Source of the DNA: Microbacteriaceae bacterium VKM Ac-2854
GTDB taxonomy: Bacteria > Actinomycetota > Actinomycetes > Actinomycetales > Microbacteriaceae
Length of the DNA stretch: 64,000 nt
Direction of reading: 5' to 3'
NCBI GenBank assembly: GCA_013205085.1
Contig: JABMLH010000002.1
Span: 3,425 to 67,424, forward strand
Shown here: in pieces, positions 52,927 to 61,261 of the stretch
Position numbering within the stretch: the stretch's first letter is position 1
Layout: the number at the start of each line of letters is the position of its first letter
The notes under the pieces: generated by a model
The model's database searches: none
The model's input: only the letters and a program-made list of their open reading frames with translations
What the model was told of the DNA's origin: nothing
Position numbers and translations under genes: made by a program

Positions 52927-54603
52927 TCACGCCTCGATGACCAGTGGAACGATCATCGGTCGGCGGCGGTAGCTGGTGTTCACCCAGCGGCCGACGGTGC
53001 GGCGAACGGTCTGCGTCAGCGCGTGCGGGTCGCGGGTGCCGTTGGAGACGGCCTCCTCGAGCGCGCGGGCGATCTTCGGCTTGACCTCATCGAAGACGCG
53101 GTCGTCCTCCGCGAAGCCCTTCGCGTGGATCTCGGGGCCGACGACGATGCGGCCGGTGCCGGCCTCCACCACGACGATGATCGAGATGAAGCCCTCCTCG
53201 CCGAGGATCATGCGGTCCTTGAGGTCGGCATCGGTGATCTCGCCGACCGACGAGCCGTCGACGTACACGAAGCCGAGGTCGAGTTGGCCGACCACCTTGG
53301 CGACGCCGTCGAGCAGGTCGATCACGGTGCCGTCCTCGGCGATGATCGTGTTCTCCTCCGGGATGCCCGTATCCATGGCGAGCTTCGCGTTGGCGACCAG
53401 GTGGCGGAACTCACCGTGCACCGGCATCACGTTCAGCGGCTGCAGGATGTTGTAGCAGTAGATCAGCTCGCCCGCGGCCGCGTGGCCGGAGACGTGCACC
53501 TTGGCGTTGCCCTTGTGCACCACGTTCGCGCCGAGCTTGGTCAGCCCGTTGATGACGCGGTAGACGGCGTTCTCGTTGCCCGGGATCAGGCTGGACGCGA
53601 GGATGACGGTGTCGCCCTCGCCCGGCTCGATCTGGTGGTCGAGGTTCGCCATCCGACTGAGCACCGCCATCGGTTCGCCCTGCGAGCCGGTGGACATGTA
53701 GACGATCTTGTCCTCGGGAATGTCCCCCGCCTTCTTGAAGTCGATCAGGATGCCCGCGGGTACCTTCAGGTAGCCGAGGTCGGCGGCGATGGTCATGTTG
53801 CGCACCATCGATCGACCCAGCAGAGCGACACGGCGGCCGTTCTTGTGCGCCGCATCCAGCACCTGCTGCACCCGGTGCACGTGGCTGGAGAAGCTCGCGA
53901 CGATCACCCGGCGCGGGGCCTTGGCGATCACGCTCTCGAGCACCGCACCGATGTCGCGCTCGTTCGGCGTGAATCCGGGCACGTCGGCGTTGGTGGAGTC
54001 GACCATAAAGAGGTCGATGCCCTCTTCGCCGAGGCGAGCGAAGGCGCGCAGGTCGGTGATCCGGCCGTCGAGCGGCAGCTGGTCCATCTTGAAGTCACCG
54101 GTGTGCAGCACGGAACCGCCGTCGGTGATGATCGCGACGGCGAGCGCATCCGGGATGGAGTGGTTCACGGCGACGAACTCGAGCTCGAACGGGCCGAGGT
54201 TCTCGATCTGGCCCTCCTTCACCGGGAGGGTGTACGGCTTGATCCGGTGCTCCTTGAGCTTGGCCTCGACGAGGGCCAGGGTCAGCGTGGAGCCGATCAG
54301 CGGGATGTCCTTCTTCAGGCGCAGCAGGTAGGGCACGGCGCCGATGTGGTCCTCGTGACCGTGCGTGAGCACAACGCCCACGATGTCGTTCAGGCGGTCC
54401 TTGATCGGCGTGAAGTCGGGCAGGATCAGGTCGACGCCCGGCTGGTTCTCCTCGGGGAAGAGCACGCCGCAGTCGACGATCAGGATCTTGCCGTCGATCT
54501 CGAACGTCGTCATGTTGCGGCCGATCTCTCCGAGACCGCCGAGCGGGATGATGCGGAGCGTCCCCTTGGCCAGCGCGGCGGGGATCACTACGGGGTTGGG
54601 CAT
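52927..54603 (-). CDS. rnj: Ribonuclease J
   Basis: 558-residue metallo-beta-lactamase/beta-CASP nuclease with 5' exo- and endonuclease activity in RNA turnover. HGHEDHIG at 81-88 holds the zinc ligands; beta-CASP domain and a C-terminal domain follow. AGGAGGG precedes the ATG. It follows dapA in the same direction, 45 bp downstream, as usual in actinobacteria. Confidence 0.97.
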   Translation of the reverse strand: MPNPVVIPAALAKGTLRIIPLGGLGEIGRNMTTFEIDGKILIVDCGVLFPEENQPGVDLILPDFTPIKDRLNDIVGVVLTHGHEDHIGAVPYLLRLKKDIPLIGSTLTLALVEAKLKEHRIKPYTLPVKEGQIENLGPFELEFVAVNHSIPDALAVAIITDGGSVLHTGDFKMDQLPLDGRITDLRAFARLGEEGIDLFMVDSTNADVPGFTPNERDIGAVLESVIAKAPRRVIVASFSSHVHRVQQVLDAAHKNGRRVALLGRSMVRNMTIAADLGYLKVPAGILIDFKKAGDIPEDKIVYMSTGSQGEPMAVLSRMANLDHQIEPGEGDTVILASSLIPGNENAVYRVINGLTKLGANVVHKGNAKVHVSGHAAAGELIYCYNILQPLNVMPVHGEFRHLVANAKLAMDTGIPEENTIIAEDGTVIDLLDGVAKVVGQLDLGFVYVDGSSVGEITDADLKDRMILGEEGFISIIVVVEAGTGRIVVGPEIHAKGFAEDDRVFDEVKPKIARALEEAVSNGTRDPHALTQTVRRTVGRWVNTSYRRRPMIVPLVIEA

Positions 54604-54648
54604 GCGCCCTCCTCTTTTTTCTTCAGTTGTGGGCCGCTTCCTGCGGCA

Positions 54649-55626
54649 TCAGCGAGTCGTGCCCGCGACCTTCGGCAACGCGCCACCGGCGGCGGCGTTG
54701 CGGTCGGGGCGGAATTTCTTGAAGTCGACGCCGGGGACGTCGCGGACGAGGCCGAGCTCGTCCTCGATCAGGGCGGCCTCGTACTCCTCCGGGCCCACCA
54801 GCGGCAGGCGCACGCGCGGCGAGTGGATGCGGCCGAGGCCGTGCAGGATGTACTTGGTCGCGACGGTGCCGGGGATGTGCGTCATCACGGCGCGCACCAG
54901 GGGCTCGAGCTGCTGGTGCGCCTTCGTGGCGGTGTGCAGGTCGCCCGCGTTCACCGCGTCGACGATGGTGCGGTACGGCGTGGACGTGATGTTGGCGGTG
55001 ACGCCGATCAGGCCGGTCGCACCGATCGCGAGGCTCGGCAGCACGTTGGCGTCGTCGCCGCAGAAGTACATCAGGTCCGTCTGGTTCAGCACCCGGCTGA
55101 CCTCGGAGAGGTCGCCCTTGGCGTCCTTCACGGCGAGGATGTTCGGGTGCTTCGCGGCGCGCAGGATCGTCTCGTACTTAATCGGGATGCCCGTGCGGCC
55201 GGGGATATCGTAGAGGATCACCGGCAGATCGGTCGCGTCGGCGATCATCCGGAAGTGCGTGAGCACGCCGGCTTGCGTCGGCTTGTTGTAGTACGGCGTG
55301 ACGATCATGTTGCCGTCGGCGCCGGCCTTCTCGCTCTGCTTGGCGAGCTGCATGGCGTGCGCGGTCTCGTTCGAGCCGCCGCCGGTGATGATCTTGGCGC
55401 GACCCGCCGCGACGGACTTGCCCACCTCGACGAGCTTGATCTTCTCGGGGTCGGTCAGCGTGCTGGTCTCGCCCGTGGTGCCGGTGACGACGATGCCGTC
55501 GGCGCCCGCGTTGATGCAGTCGTCGATGTGCTTCTCGACGTCGGCCCAGTCGACTTCACCGTCGGCGGTGAAGGGAGTGACGAGGGCGACCAGGACCTGG
55601 CCGAAAGGATTCTCCGGAGTTGACAC
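54649..55626 (-). CDS. dapA: 4-hydroxy-tetrahydrodipicolinate synthase
   Basis: First committed step of DAP/lysine synthesis. 325-residue aldolase barrel: TGTTGE (49-54), Y139, and the Schiff-base lysine K167 in AVKDAKGD. The GTG at 55626 is the start; a TACCCT box (55634-55639) lies 7 nt before it. Longer frames upstream are not family sequence. The C-terminus has a short basic tail (KVAGTTR). Confidence 0.96.
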   Translation of the reverse strand: MSTPENPFGQVLVALVTPFTADGEVDWADVEKHIDDCINAGADGIVVTGTTGETSTLTDPEKIKLVEVGKSVAAGRAKIITGGGSNETAHAMQLAKQSEKAGADGNMIVTPYYNKPTQAGVLTHFRMIADATDLPVILYDIPGRTGIPIKYETILRAAKHPNILAVKDAKGDLSEVSRVLNQTDLMYFCGDDANVLPSLAIGATGLIGVTANITSTPYRTIVDAVNAGDLHTATKAHQQLEPLVRAVMTHIPGTVATKYILHGLGRIHSPRVRLPLVGPEEYEAALIEDELGLVRDVPGVDFKKFRPDRNAAAGGALPKVAGTTR

Positions 55627-55690
55627 GCAGACCAGGGTATCGGGTCGGCGCGGGCGGGTCGGCGTCCGTTCGTCCAGAATTCGCCGAGTC

Positions 55691-55788
55691 GGAAATGCAG
55701 GGCGGGGCGGGAAATACAGGGTGAGCGCCGAAGATCGCGCTCTCATCCGCATCCGCCGCCCTCATTCCCGTCCTGACCCTGCATTTCC
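55691..55788. repeat. 98-bp repeat (GGAAATGCAGGG type), copy A
   Basis: Ends are inverted (GGAAATGCAGGG / CCCTGCATTTCC). It contains GGAAATACAGGGTGAG and CGCTCTCATCCG. Copy B, of equal length and the same orientation, lies at 56817-56914; the second halves match over about 50 bp (GCTCTCATCCG to ATTTCC). The two copies frame the AbiEi-like gene. Confidence 0.85.
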
Positions 55789-55842
55789 GCGGAGTTTGCC
55801 CCACGTTGTCGGGGCCCCGCGCGTTCAGCCGCAGGGCGGGTC

Positions 55843-56706
55843 TCAGGCCGCCAGGTGGTCGCCGCGGTCGAGCGCGGCGAGCAGGGCTGCCTCCGCCTTC
55901 GGCCAGTGGTGAACCACGAGGTCGTAGCCGATGAAGAGGACTCGATAGCCGAGCGCGCTGAGTTCGGCGGCCCGGCGCGCGTCTGCCAGCGGATCGTGAT
56001 GTCCGCGGCTCTGGATCTCGATCACGAGGCAGTCGCCGATCAAGAAGTCGACTCGGGCGTAGTCGGCGATCCACACCTGGCGTCGCATCTTCAGGCCGAG
56101 ATGCGTGGCGCGATGCTGGAACAACGACTCGATGCCGCTCCCGGCACCGCGCGCGACGGGTCCGATCGCGGCGATGCGCTTCGCCGTGCTCTGCTCCGCT
56201 ATGACCGACCACTGCGCCTCGCTGATCAGCCGCTTCTCCATCGCGCTCTCGATGGTGGCGAAGGCGGATTCGGGTGACTGGCACTCCACGACGTGAGCGA
56301 GCAGCTGCGGCACCGTCTGCACGAGTTGCGATTGTCGCGCGCGCATCGGAGTCCAATGCACCACCACGTCCGGTTCAGGGAAGTCGGCAAGGCGGAGGGT
56401 GCGATCCGTCGACGTGCGCAGCCGGGCATCTCGGGTGGGGACCGCCACGTGCAACCGTGGATCGTCGAGCACGAAGATGCCGCGCATCCGGGCGGCCGAG
56501 ACGCATCCGACGAGTCCACCGACGCGAGCGGCCCGCTGCACGAGCTCATCCAATCCAGGAAGGCAGTACCACCCCTGGCGCACGCGCACGATGACGCCGG
56601 CGCGAACCGCCCAGGTGAGGTACTTCTCGTGGTGGCCGCGGTTGAGGAGTTGAAAGGTTGCGGCGATGCCGCCGAGCTCGGTGATGTCGCGTTCGATCTT
56701 GCGCAT
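55843..56706 (-). CDS. AbiEi-like winged-helix protein with DUF559/Vsr-like nuclease domain
   Basis: 287-residue protein. The N-terminal part (LNRGHHEKYLTWAVRAGVIVRVRQGWY) resembles the winged-helix domain of AbiEi-type antitoxins. The C-terminal part looks like a PD-(D/E)xK nuclease of the DUF559/Vsr kind: E193 (GIES), D220 (RVDFLIG), E230-x-Q232 (VIEIQSRGHH). Here Q replaces the usual K, so activity is uncertain. No AbiEii toxin gene follows. ATG at 56706. It stands alone between two 98-bp direct repeats next to dapA. DNA repair, defence or regulation are possible; function unknown. Confidence 0.75.
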   Translation of the reverse strand: MRKIERDITELGGIAATFQLLNRGHHEKYLTWAVRAGVIVRVRQGWYCLPGLDELVQRAARVGGLVGCVSAARMRGIFVLDDPRLHVAVPTRDARLRTSTDRTLRLADFPEPDVVVHWTPMRARQSQLVQTVPQLLAHVVECQSPESAFATIESAMEKRLISEAQWSVIAEQSTAKRIAAIGPVARGAGSGIESLFQHRATHLGLKMRRQVWIADYARVDFLIGDCLVIEIQSRGHHDPLADARRAAELSALGYRVLFIGYDLVVHHWPKAEAALLAALDRGDHLAA

Positions 56707-56816
56707 AGTCAGCAGCTTGCGTCGACGGCGACCCGGTTGCGGGGGCGATCGCCCGAATCGGGACAACTGGGCCGGTTGCCGGGGCTGTTGAGGAGCCGAC
56801 GCCGGTACCCCTTCGC

Positions 56817-56914
56817 GGAAATGCAGGGTGGGCGGCTGAGATACCGCTCTCATCCGTTTGCTCCGCCCTCATTTCCGTCCCGACCCTGTATTTCCGTCCC
56901 CACCCTGTATTTCC
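56817..56914. repeat. 98-bp repeat (GGAAATGCAGGG type), copy B
   Basis: Begins GGAAATGCAGGGTGGGCGG and ends with two CCCTGTATTTCC units, so it has one forward and two reverse units, whereas copy A has two forward and one reverse. The shared middle CGCTCTCATCCG and CCGCCCTCATT give the same orientation as copy A. Confidence 0.85.
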
Positions 56915-57025
56915 GGAGCGGACGGGCGGTACGGAGCGGCCGGAACGGACGGCCGGAACGGACGGCCGGAACCGGACGGACGGAGCGGAGGGACGGAGCG
57001 GACGGGCGGAGCGGACGGGCGAGCC
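56911..57025. repeat. Degenerate GGACGG/GGAGC low-complexity tract
   Basis: About 115 bp built of GGACGG, GGAGC and GGAACGG words with short variants. It follows repeat copy B directly. Slippage or hairpin formation is likely; no coding sense is apparent. Confidence 0.75.
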
Positions 57026-57113
57026 GGGTCCTCGGTGACCCGAGCGGTGACGGGTCGATGAAATGTGGGGTCACACAAGGGTCGAGGCGCCGGCGTGGTC
57101 GTAACGTGGCGGC

Positions 57114-57566
57114 ATGGACGGGTCGGTCATCTTCGCGGCGCTGCTTGCGCTCGTCGTCGGGTCGACGGCGCTCGGGTTCGCGGCGCGACGGCGCAACGGT
57201 CGGCTGCGCGAGCTGCGCCCCGGAGTGCTGCGAGTGCGCAGCCACGAGCTGACGGGCGACGACGGGGCCGAACCGCGGTTCGGGCGCAGCGCGACGTTGG
57301 TGCAGTTCTCCACGGAGACCTGCGCACGGTGCCCCGCGACGCGGCGGATGCTCGGCGAGCTGGCCTCCGGTCGCGACGGGGTCACGCACGTGGACGTCGA
57401 CATCACCCGGCGCAAGGATCTGGCCGACCGCTTCTCGATCCTGCAGACCCCCACGATCCTGCTGCTGGACGCGACGGGCATCGCCCGGGCACGGATCGGC
57501 GGCGCGCCGCAGCGCGCCGTCGTCGCCACCGAACTCGACCGCCTGATCGGAGAGCCTCATGCCTGA
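57114..57566 (+). CDS. Membrane-anchored thioredoxin-like protein
   Basis: 150 residues: one N-terminal transmembrane helix (about 4-24) and a thioredoxin fold with C70-A-R-C73 (STETCARCPATR) and the cis-proline region LQTPTILLLD. The side of the membrane is uncertain: the RRR after the helix suggests an inside thioredoxin domain. A TAACGT box 6 nt before the ATG suggests a leaderless transcript. It overlaps the next gene by 8 bp; the pair very probably functions together. Confidence 0.88.
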   Translation: MDGSVIFAALLALVVGSTALGFAARRRNGRLRELRPGVLRVRSHELTGDDGAEPRFGRSATLVQFSTETCARCPATRRMLGELASGRDGVTHVDVDITRRKDLADRFSILQTPTILLLDATGIARARIGGAPQRAVVATELDRLIGEPHA

Positions 57567-58050
57567 CACCTCACCCGGGATCGATCCGCGCGGACCGCGC
57601 TTCACCGCCGGGATCACGGCCGTGCTGATGCTCGTTGTGGTCGCGCTCGGCCTCGCGGTTCCCGCGACCGCCTCCTTCGGCGAACGCATCGCCCAGCCGG
57701 GATTCCTGCTGCTGGCGGCGCTCACCCTCCTGTTCGCGTGGGGTGCCTGGGCCGGTGTCGCCCGGCATCCGTTCGGCATCCTGTTCCGCACCCTTGTGCG
57801 CCCGCGGCTCTCTCCGCCGGTCGAGCTCGAGAACGCCGCTCCGCCGCGCTTCGCGCAGGGCGTGGGCCTCGTGGTGACCGGCATCGGCGTGCTGCTGCAC
57901 CTGCTGGGCGTTCCCTACGCCGTTCCGATCGCGGCGGCGGCCGCCTTCGTGGCGGCGTTCCTGAACTCGGCCTTCGGCTACTGCCTCGGCTGCGAGCTGT
58001 ACCTGCTCCTCGTTCGCGCCGGGGTGCTCGGGCGCCGCGCGGCGGCCTGA
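57559..58050 (+). CDS. DUF4395 membrane protein
   Basis: 163-residue integral membrane protein with four hydrophobic segments (about 17-38, 44-66, 100-118, 121-140). FGYCLGCELYLL (about 138-149) has a CxxC pair typical of DUF4395, often found with thioredoxin genes. Electron transfer across the membrane to or from the neighbouring thioredoxin is a reasonable guess. Confidence 0.85.
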   Translation: MPDTSPGIDPRGPRFTAGITAVLMLVVVALGLAVPATASFGERIAQPGFLLLAALTLLFAWGAWAGVARHPFGILFRTLVRPRLSPPVELENAAPPRFAQGVGLVVTGIGVLLHLLGVPYAVPIAAAAAFVAAFLNSAFGYCLGCELYLLLVRAGVLGRRAAA

Positions 58051-58073
58051 GCAGAGCCAGCGCGGTCGCCCAC

Positions 58074-58184
58074 GCTCGCGCCTGGCGGGCGCACAAGTGG
58101 ACCAGCCCGCGCTCGCGCTTCGCGGGCGCACGGGTGGACCAGCCCGCGCTCGCGCCTCGCGGGCGCACGATCAAGCCCGCGCGG
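58074..58184. repeat. Tandem repeat, three units of 37 bp
   Basis: Units start at 58074, 58111 and 58148 with GCTCGCGC and contain GCGGGCGCAC and (in the first two) GTGGACCAGCCC; the third diverges at its end. It lies between the DUF4395 gene and the promoter of the epimerase gene (TAGGCT at 58203-58208). Confidence 0.8.
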
Positions 58185-58252
58185 TCGCCCAGCGGCACGC
58201 CCTAGGCTGGCGGGGTGCCAGCGCCCCGCCTGGGCGCGCGATCGGAGGACCG

Positions 58253-59269
58253 ATGAGCGCCACCCCGCCGAACCCGTCCAGCCCTGCGAATCCGTCCGGA
58301 CGTCGCGCAGAGCGCCACCGGACGACGCCGTCGATCCTGCCGAGTGCGCAGCCGCGCGCCGCGGATCCGACGGTGGAACCGATGCGCATCCTGATCTCCG
58401 GCGCCTCCGGCATGATCGGCACGGAGCTGACACGTCAACTGCGGGACGCCGGACACGAGATCCTGCGCCTCGTGCGGCATCCCCCGCAGTCGGCCAGTTC
58501 GTTCCACTGGGCGCCCGCCTCGCACATGCTCGACTTCAGTCTGCTGAACCAGGTCGACGCCGTGATCAACCTCTCGGGTGCGTCGATCAGCCGACTGCCG
58601 TGGACGAGCGGATGGAAGCGGCAGATCCTCGACTCGCGGGTGCAGGCCACGCAGACGATCACGGACGCGATGCGGATGGCGTCGACCCCGCCGAAGGTGC
58701 TGTTGAACGCTTCGGCGGTCGGCTTCTACGGCGACCGCCCCGGCGAGGAACTCACCGAGGACTCGCCGCAGGGCGACGGCTTCCTCGCCGACGTCGTCGC
58801 GCGCTGGGAGCAGGCCGCCCGGCTGGCGCCGGCCGAGACACGCGTGGTGACCTTCCGCACCGGGCTGGTGCTGGGGCACGGCGGCGCGCTGGGGCCGCTC
58901 ATCCCGCTGACCAAGCTCGGCCTGTCGGGGCCGCTCGGCTCCGGTCAGCAGAACTGGCCCTGGATCAGCCTCTACGACGAGGCCGCCGCGATCCGGCACC
59001 TGCTGACCTCGTCGTTGGAGGGTCCGGTCAACCTCGCGGGGCCGACCCCGGCCACGGCGGATGAGCTGATGCGCCGGCTCGCGAAGGACCTGCGCCGCCC
59101 TTACAAACTGGCCGTGCCGGAGAAGGTGATCACCCTTGCGCTCCGCGACGCGGGCGAGGAGCTGCTGCTCTCGAGTCAGAAACTGGTGCCCGAGAAGCTG
59201 CTGGCCGACGGATTCCGATTCCGGCACTCCACCGTCGACGAGGCGATCGACTGGGTCGTCGCGACCTGA
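58253..59269 (+). CDS. TIGR01777-type NAD-dependent epimerase (SDR family)
   Basis: 338-residue atypical short-chain dehydrogenase. A 43-residue Pro/Ser-rich N-terminus precedes MRILISGASGMIGTELTRQL (Rossmann GxxGxxG); NASAVGFYG and the C-terminal DUF1731-like segment (LGSGQQNWPWISLYDEAAAI onward) are present. GGAGG lies 5 nt before the ATG at 58253. An in-frame ATG at residue 44 is an alternative. Substrate unknown. Confidence 0.88.
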   Translation: MSATPPNPSSPANPSGRRAERHRTTPSILPSAQPRAADPTVEPMRILISGASGMIGTELTRQLRDAGHEILRLVRHPPQSASSFHWAPASHMLDFSLLNQVDAVINLSGASISRLPWTSGWKRQILDSRVQATQTITDAMRMASTPPKVLLNASAVGFYGDRPGEELTEDSPQGDGFLADVVARWEQAARLAPAETRVVTFRTGLVLGHGGALGPLIPLTKLGLSGPLGSGQQNWPWISLYDEAAAIRHLLTSSLEGPVNLAGPTPATADELMRRLAKDLRRPYKLAVPEKVITLALRDAGEELLLSSQKLVPEKLLADGFRFRHSTVDEAIDWVVAT

Positions 59270-59285
59270 GGAACGTCCTCGGCGC

Positions 59286-59729
59286 TCAGTGCGCCGCGCG
59301 CTCCAGGCTGATCGAGCGGCGGATCGCACCGCGCGCCCGGCGTCGGTCGCCGCTGGCGTCGTAGGCGAGCCCGAGACGATACCAGGCCCGCCAGCTCTCG
59401 GGCTCCCTCTCGACCTCGGCGGCGTAGCGCGGGAACACCGCGTCCGCCTCCGCGCGCAGCGGGCGGCCGCTCGCGCGCGCATCCAGCTGCTCCTGCGGCA
59501 GCGCGCCCTCGGCCTCGAGCGTGCGCCCGAGCCGATCGGAGCGGAAGCCGAACATCAGCTCGCGCACGAGGCCCCACACGCCGAGCGCGCCGAGCACGAA
59601 GAGGCCGAAGCCCATCGCGATGCCGGCGACCGTGCCCGCCGCGAACGCCACCACGGCGTACTGCAGGGCGACGTAGAGGTAGAGGGCGAGCAGCACGCCC
59701 ATCAGGGCGACGCCGATCCGCGTGCTCAC
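59286..59729 (-). CDS. Membrane protein with TPR-like tail
   Basis: 147 residues: two N-terminal transmembrane helices (about 6-27 and 30-55), then a soluble part with one TPR-like repeat (RAWYRLGLAYDASGDRRRARGAIRRSI). GTG start overlapping the dapB stop (GTGA). Found after dapB in related organisms, as far as I recall; role unknown. Confidence 0.8.
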   Translation of the reverse strand: MSTRIGVALMGVLLALYLYVALQYAVVAFAAGTVAGIAMGFGLFVLGALGVWGLVRELMFGFRSDRLGRTLEAEGALPQEQLDARASGRPLRAEADAVFPRYAAEVEREPESWRAWYRLGLAYDASGDRRRARGAIRRSISLERAAH

Positions 59730-60574
59730 GAGGTGCTCGTGGCGGCGGCGGCCTGGCCCGAGGGCGCGTCGGCCGAGAGGTCGTCGACGAGGTCGACCGC
59801 GTTGACCGCGATCGGCGCGGCATCGAAGGCCGAGCGCAGATCGATCAGCGCATCGAGGCCGACGGTGACCCCGGTGCTGACCGCGGTGGCCGCGAGTGCG
59901 CGCAGGATGCCGGCCTCGTAGGAGGCGGAGGAGGAGGTGTCGTGCCGGATGGTGACGCTCTCACCGATGCCGCCGAACACGACCTCCTGACGGGCCTGAA
60001 CGCCGGGAAGACGCAGGCTGTGTACGGGCACGCTGGCGACCTGCTGGCCCCGGGCGCGCTGATCCGTGTGCGCCGCCGACACCGGGCCCAGTTCGGCGCG
60101 CGCCTCGAGGATGAGTTCGGCGGTGCGCACGGCGGTGCCGGAGGGCGAATCGATCTTGGAGGCCGCGTGGGTCTCGATGATCTCGACGGATTCGTAGAAG
60201 CGCGCAGCGACGGTGGCGAGGGCGGTGGCGAGAACGGAGCCGACGGAGAAGTTCGGCACGATGACGACGCCGGGGTCGAAACCGGCCGCCTCGCGCTCCG
60301 CGACACGACGCTCCAGAGCCGCGATGCGGTCGCCGGACCAGCCGGACGTGCCCACCAGCACCTTCTTGCCGTTCGCGATGGCGAAGTCGACCACGCCCTG
60401 ACTCACGGACGGCAGGGTCATGTCCACCACGACATCGGCGGCGAGCATCTCGGCGAGATCGCTGGAGGAACGCAGGCGCGCGACGAGGTCGAAGTCCGCG
60501 GACTCCTCGACGAGGCGGCACGCGAGGGAGCCGAGTTTTCCGGTAGCGCCGACGACGGCCACAGAGGTTGTCAC
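59726..60574 (-). CDS. dapB: 4-hydroxy-tetrahydrodipicolinate reductase
   Basis: Second step of the DAP branch. 282 residues: Rossmann motif VAVVGATGKLG, VPNFSVGSVL, and the catalytic block ETHAASKIDSPSGTA. The C-terminal Ala/Ser-rich tail of about 30 residues is an addition to the common ~250. GTG at 60574; TACGCT box (60581-60586) 6 nt before it (leaderless). Confidence 0.96.
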   Translation of the reverse strand: MTTSVAVVGATGKLGSLACRLVEESADFDLVARLRSSSDLAEMLAADVVVDMTLPSVSQGVVDFAIANGKKVLVGTSGWSGDRIAALERRVAEREAAGFDPGVVIVPNFSVGSVLATALATVAARFYESVEIIETHAASKIDSPSGTAVRTAELILEARAELGPVSAAHTDQRARGQQVASVPVHSLRLPGVQARQEVVFGGIGESVTIRHDTSSSASYEAGILRALAATAVSTGVTVGLDALIDLRSAFDAAPIAVNAVDLVDDLSADAPSGQAAAATSTS

Positions 60575-60622
60575 CGAGTCAGCGTAACAAGGCGCGGCCG
60601 CGCGAATGCCTAGGCTGAGGAG

Positions 60623-61093
60623 GTGACCTCCATCATCGAGACCGAAGTCGACTCCCCCGAGGCGAGTGCGCTGCTCGACGCGTACTTCGCCGAGCGCGCC
60701 GAGGGATTCCCGCCGGAACAGGGCGTCTACCGCCCCAGCCGGCCGGATCCGGAGCAGTTCCGCGGCGAGCGCGGCACGTTCCTGGTGCTGGAGGACGACG
60801 AGCTCGGACCCGTCGGCTGCGGCGGGCTGCGGCGGCTCGACGCGCCCGACCTGGTGCGCTTCGAGGTGAAGCACCTGTTCCTCAAGCCGATCGCGCGCGG
60901 TCGCGGCTACGGCGGCGCAGTGCTGGATGCGGCGATCCGGATCGCACGCGAACGCGGCGCGCAGTCTCTGGTGCTGGACACGAACGCCAACCTGGCGGCG
61001 GCCGGCGCCCTCTATCGCAAGCGCGGCTTCGTCACCATTGCGCCGTACAACGACAACCCGAACGCGACCGACTGGTACGAGCTGCGTTTTTAG
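60623..61093 (+). CDS. GNAT-family N-acetyltransferase
   Basis: 156 residues. VRFEVKHLFLKPIARGRGYGGAVLDAAI holds the acetyl-CoA-binding RGxGxG loop, followed by LVLDTNANLAAAGALYRKRGF. A TAGGCT box (60611-60616) lies 6 nt before the GTG. Divergent to dapB; substrate unknown. Confidence 0.9.
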   Translation: MTSIIETEVDSPEASALLDAYFAERAEGFPPEQGVYRPSRPDPEQFRGERGTFLVLEDDELGPVGCGGLRRLDAPDLVRFEVKHLFLKPIARGRGYGGAVLDAAIRIARERGAQSLVLDTNANLAAAGALYRKRGFVTIAPYNDNPNATDWYELRF

Positions 61094-61261
61094 GGTCGAC
61101 TCCTCGTTCCTCGTCGTCTCCCGGCAGTCGGCTGGTCGAGGTGGCGGCGTTGCGCAGAGCCGGTTGCGACCGCGTACGACGATCGGCTGGAACGCCGATC
61201 GCCGGTTACGCTCGTGCGCGGGGAGCGCAGGGCACTGCGTCGTCCGCGGCCGGTCACCGGC

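Larger units (their letters stand above)
56707..57113. other. Repeat-rich intergenic region
   Basis: No gene is seen. The region holds repeat copy B (56817-56914), a GGACGG-like low-complexity tract (56911-57025) and the promoter of the thioredoxin-like gene (TAACGT at 57102-57107, 6 nt before its ATG). Confidence 0.7.

Noticed and set aside
55843-56706. Full AbiE toxin-antitoxin system
   Set aside because: Only the AbiEi-like N-terminal part is present; no AbiEii nucleotidyltransferase gene lies on either side.
56911-57025. Possible CRISPR-like array in the GGACGG tract
   Set aside because: There are no constant repeats of 25-40 bp with spacers, and no cas genes; it is simple low-complexity sequence.
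57571-58131. Minus-strand frame with repeated peptide SAGWSTCAPARRERG
   Set aside because: The peptide repeat only reflects the 37-bp DNA repeat (37 is not a multiple of 3, so the repeats fall in different phases), and the frame is antisense to DUF4395.
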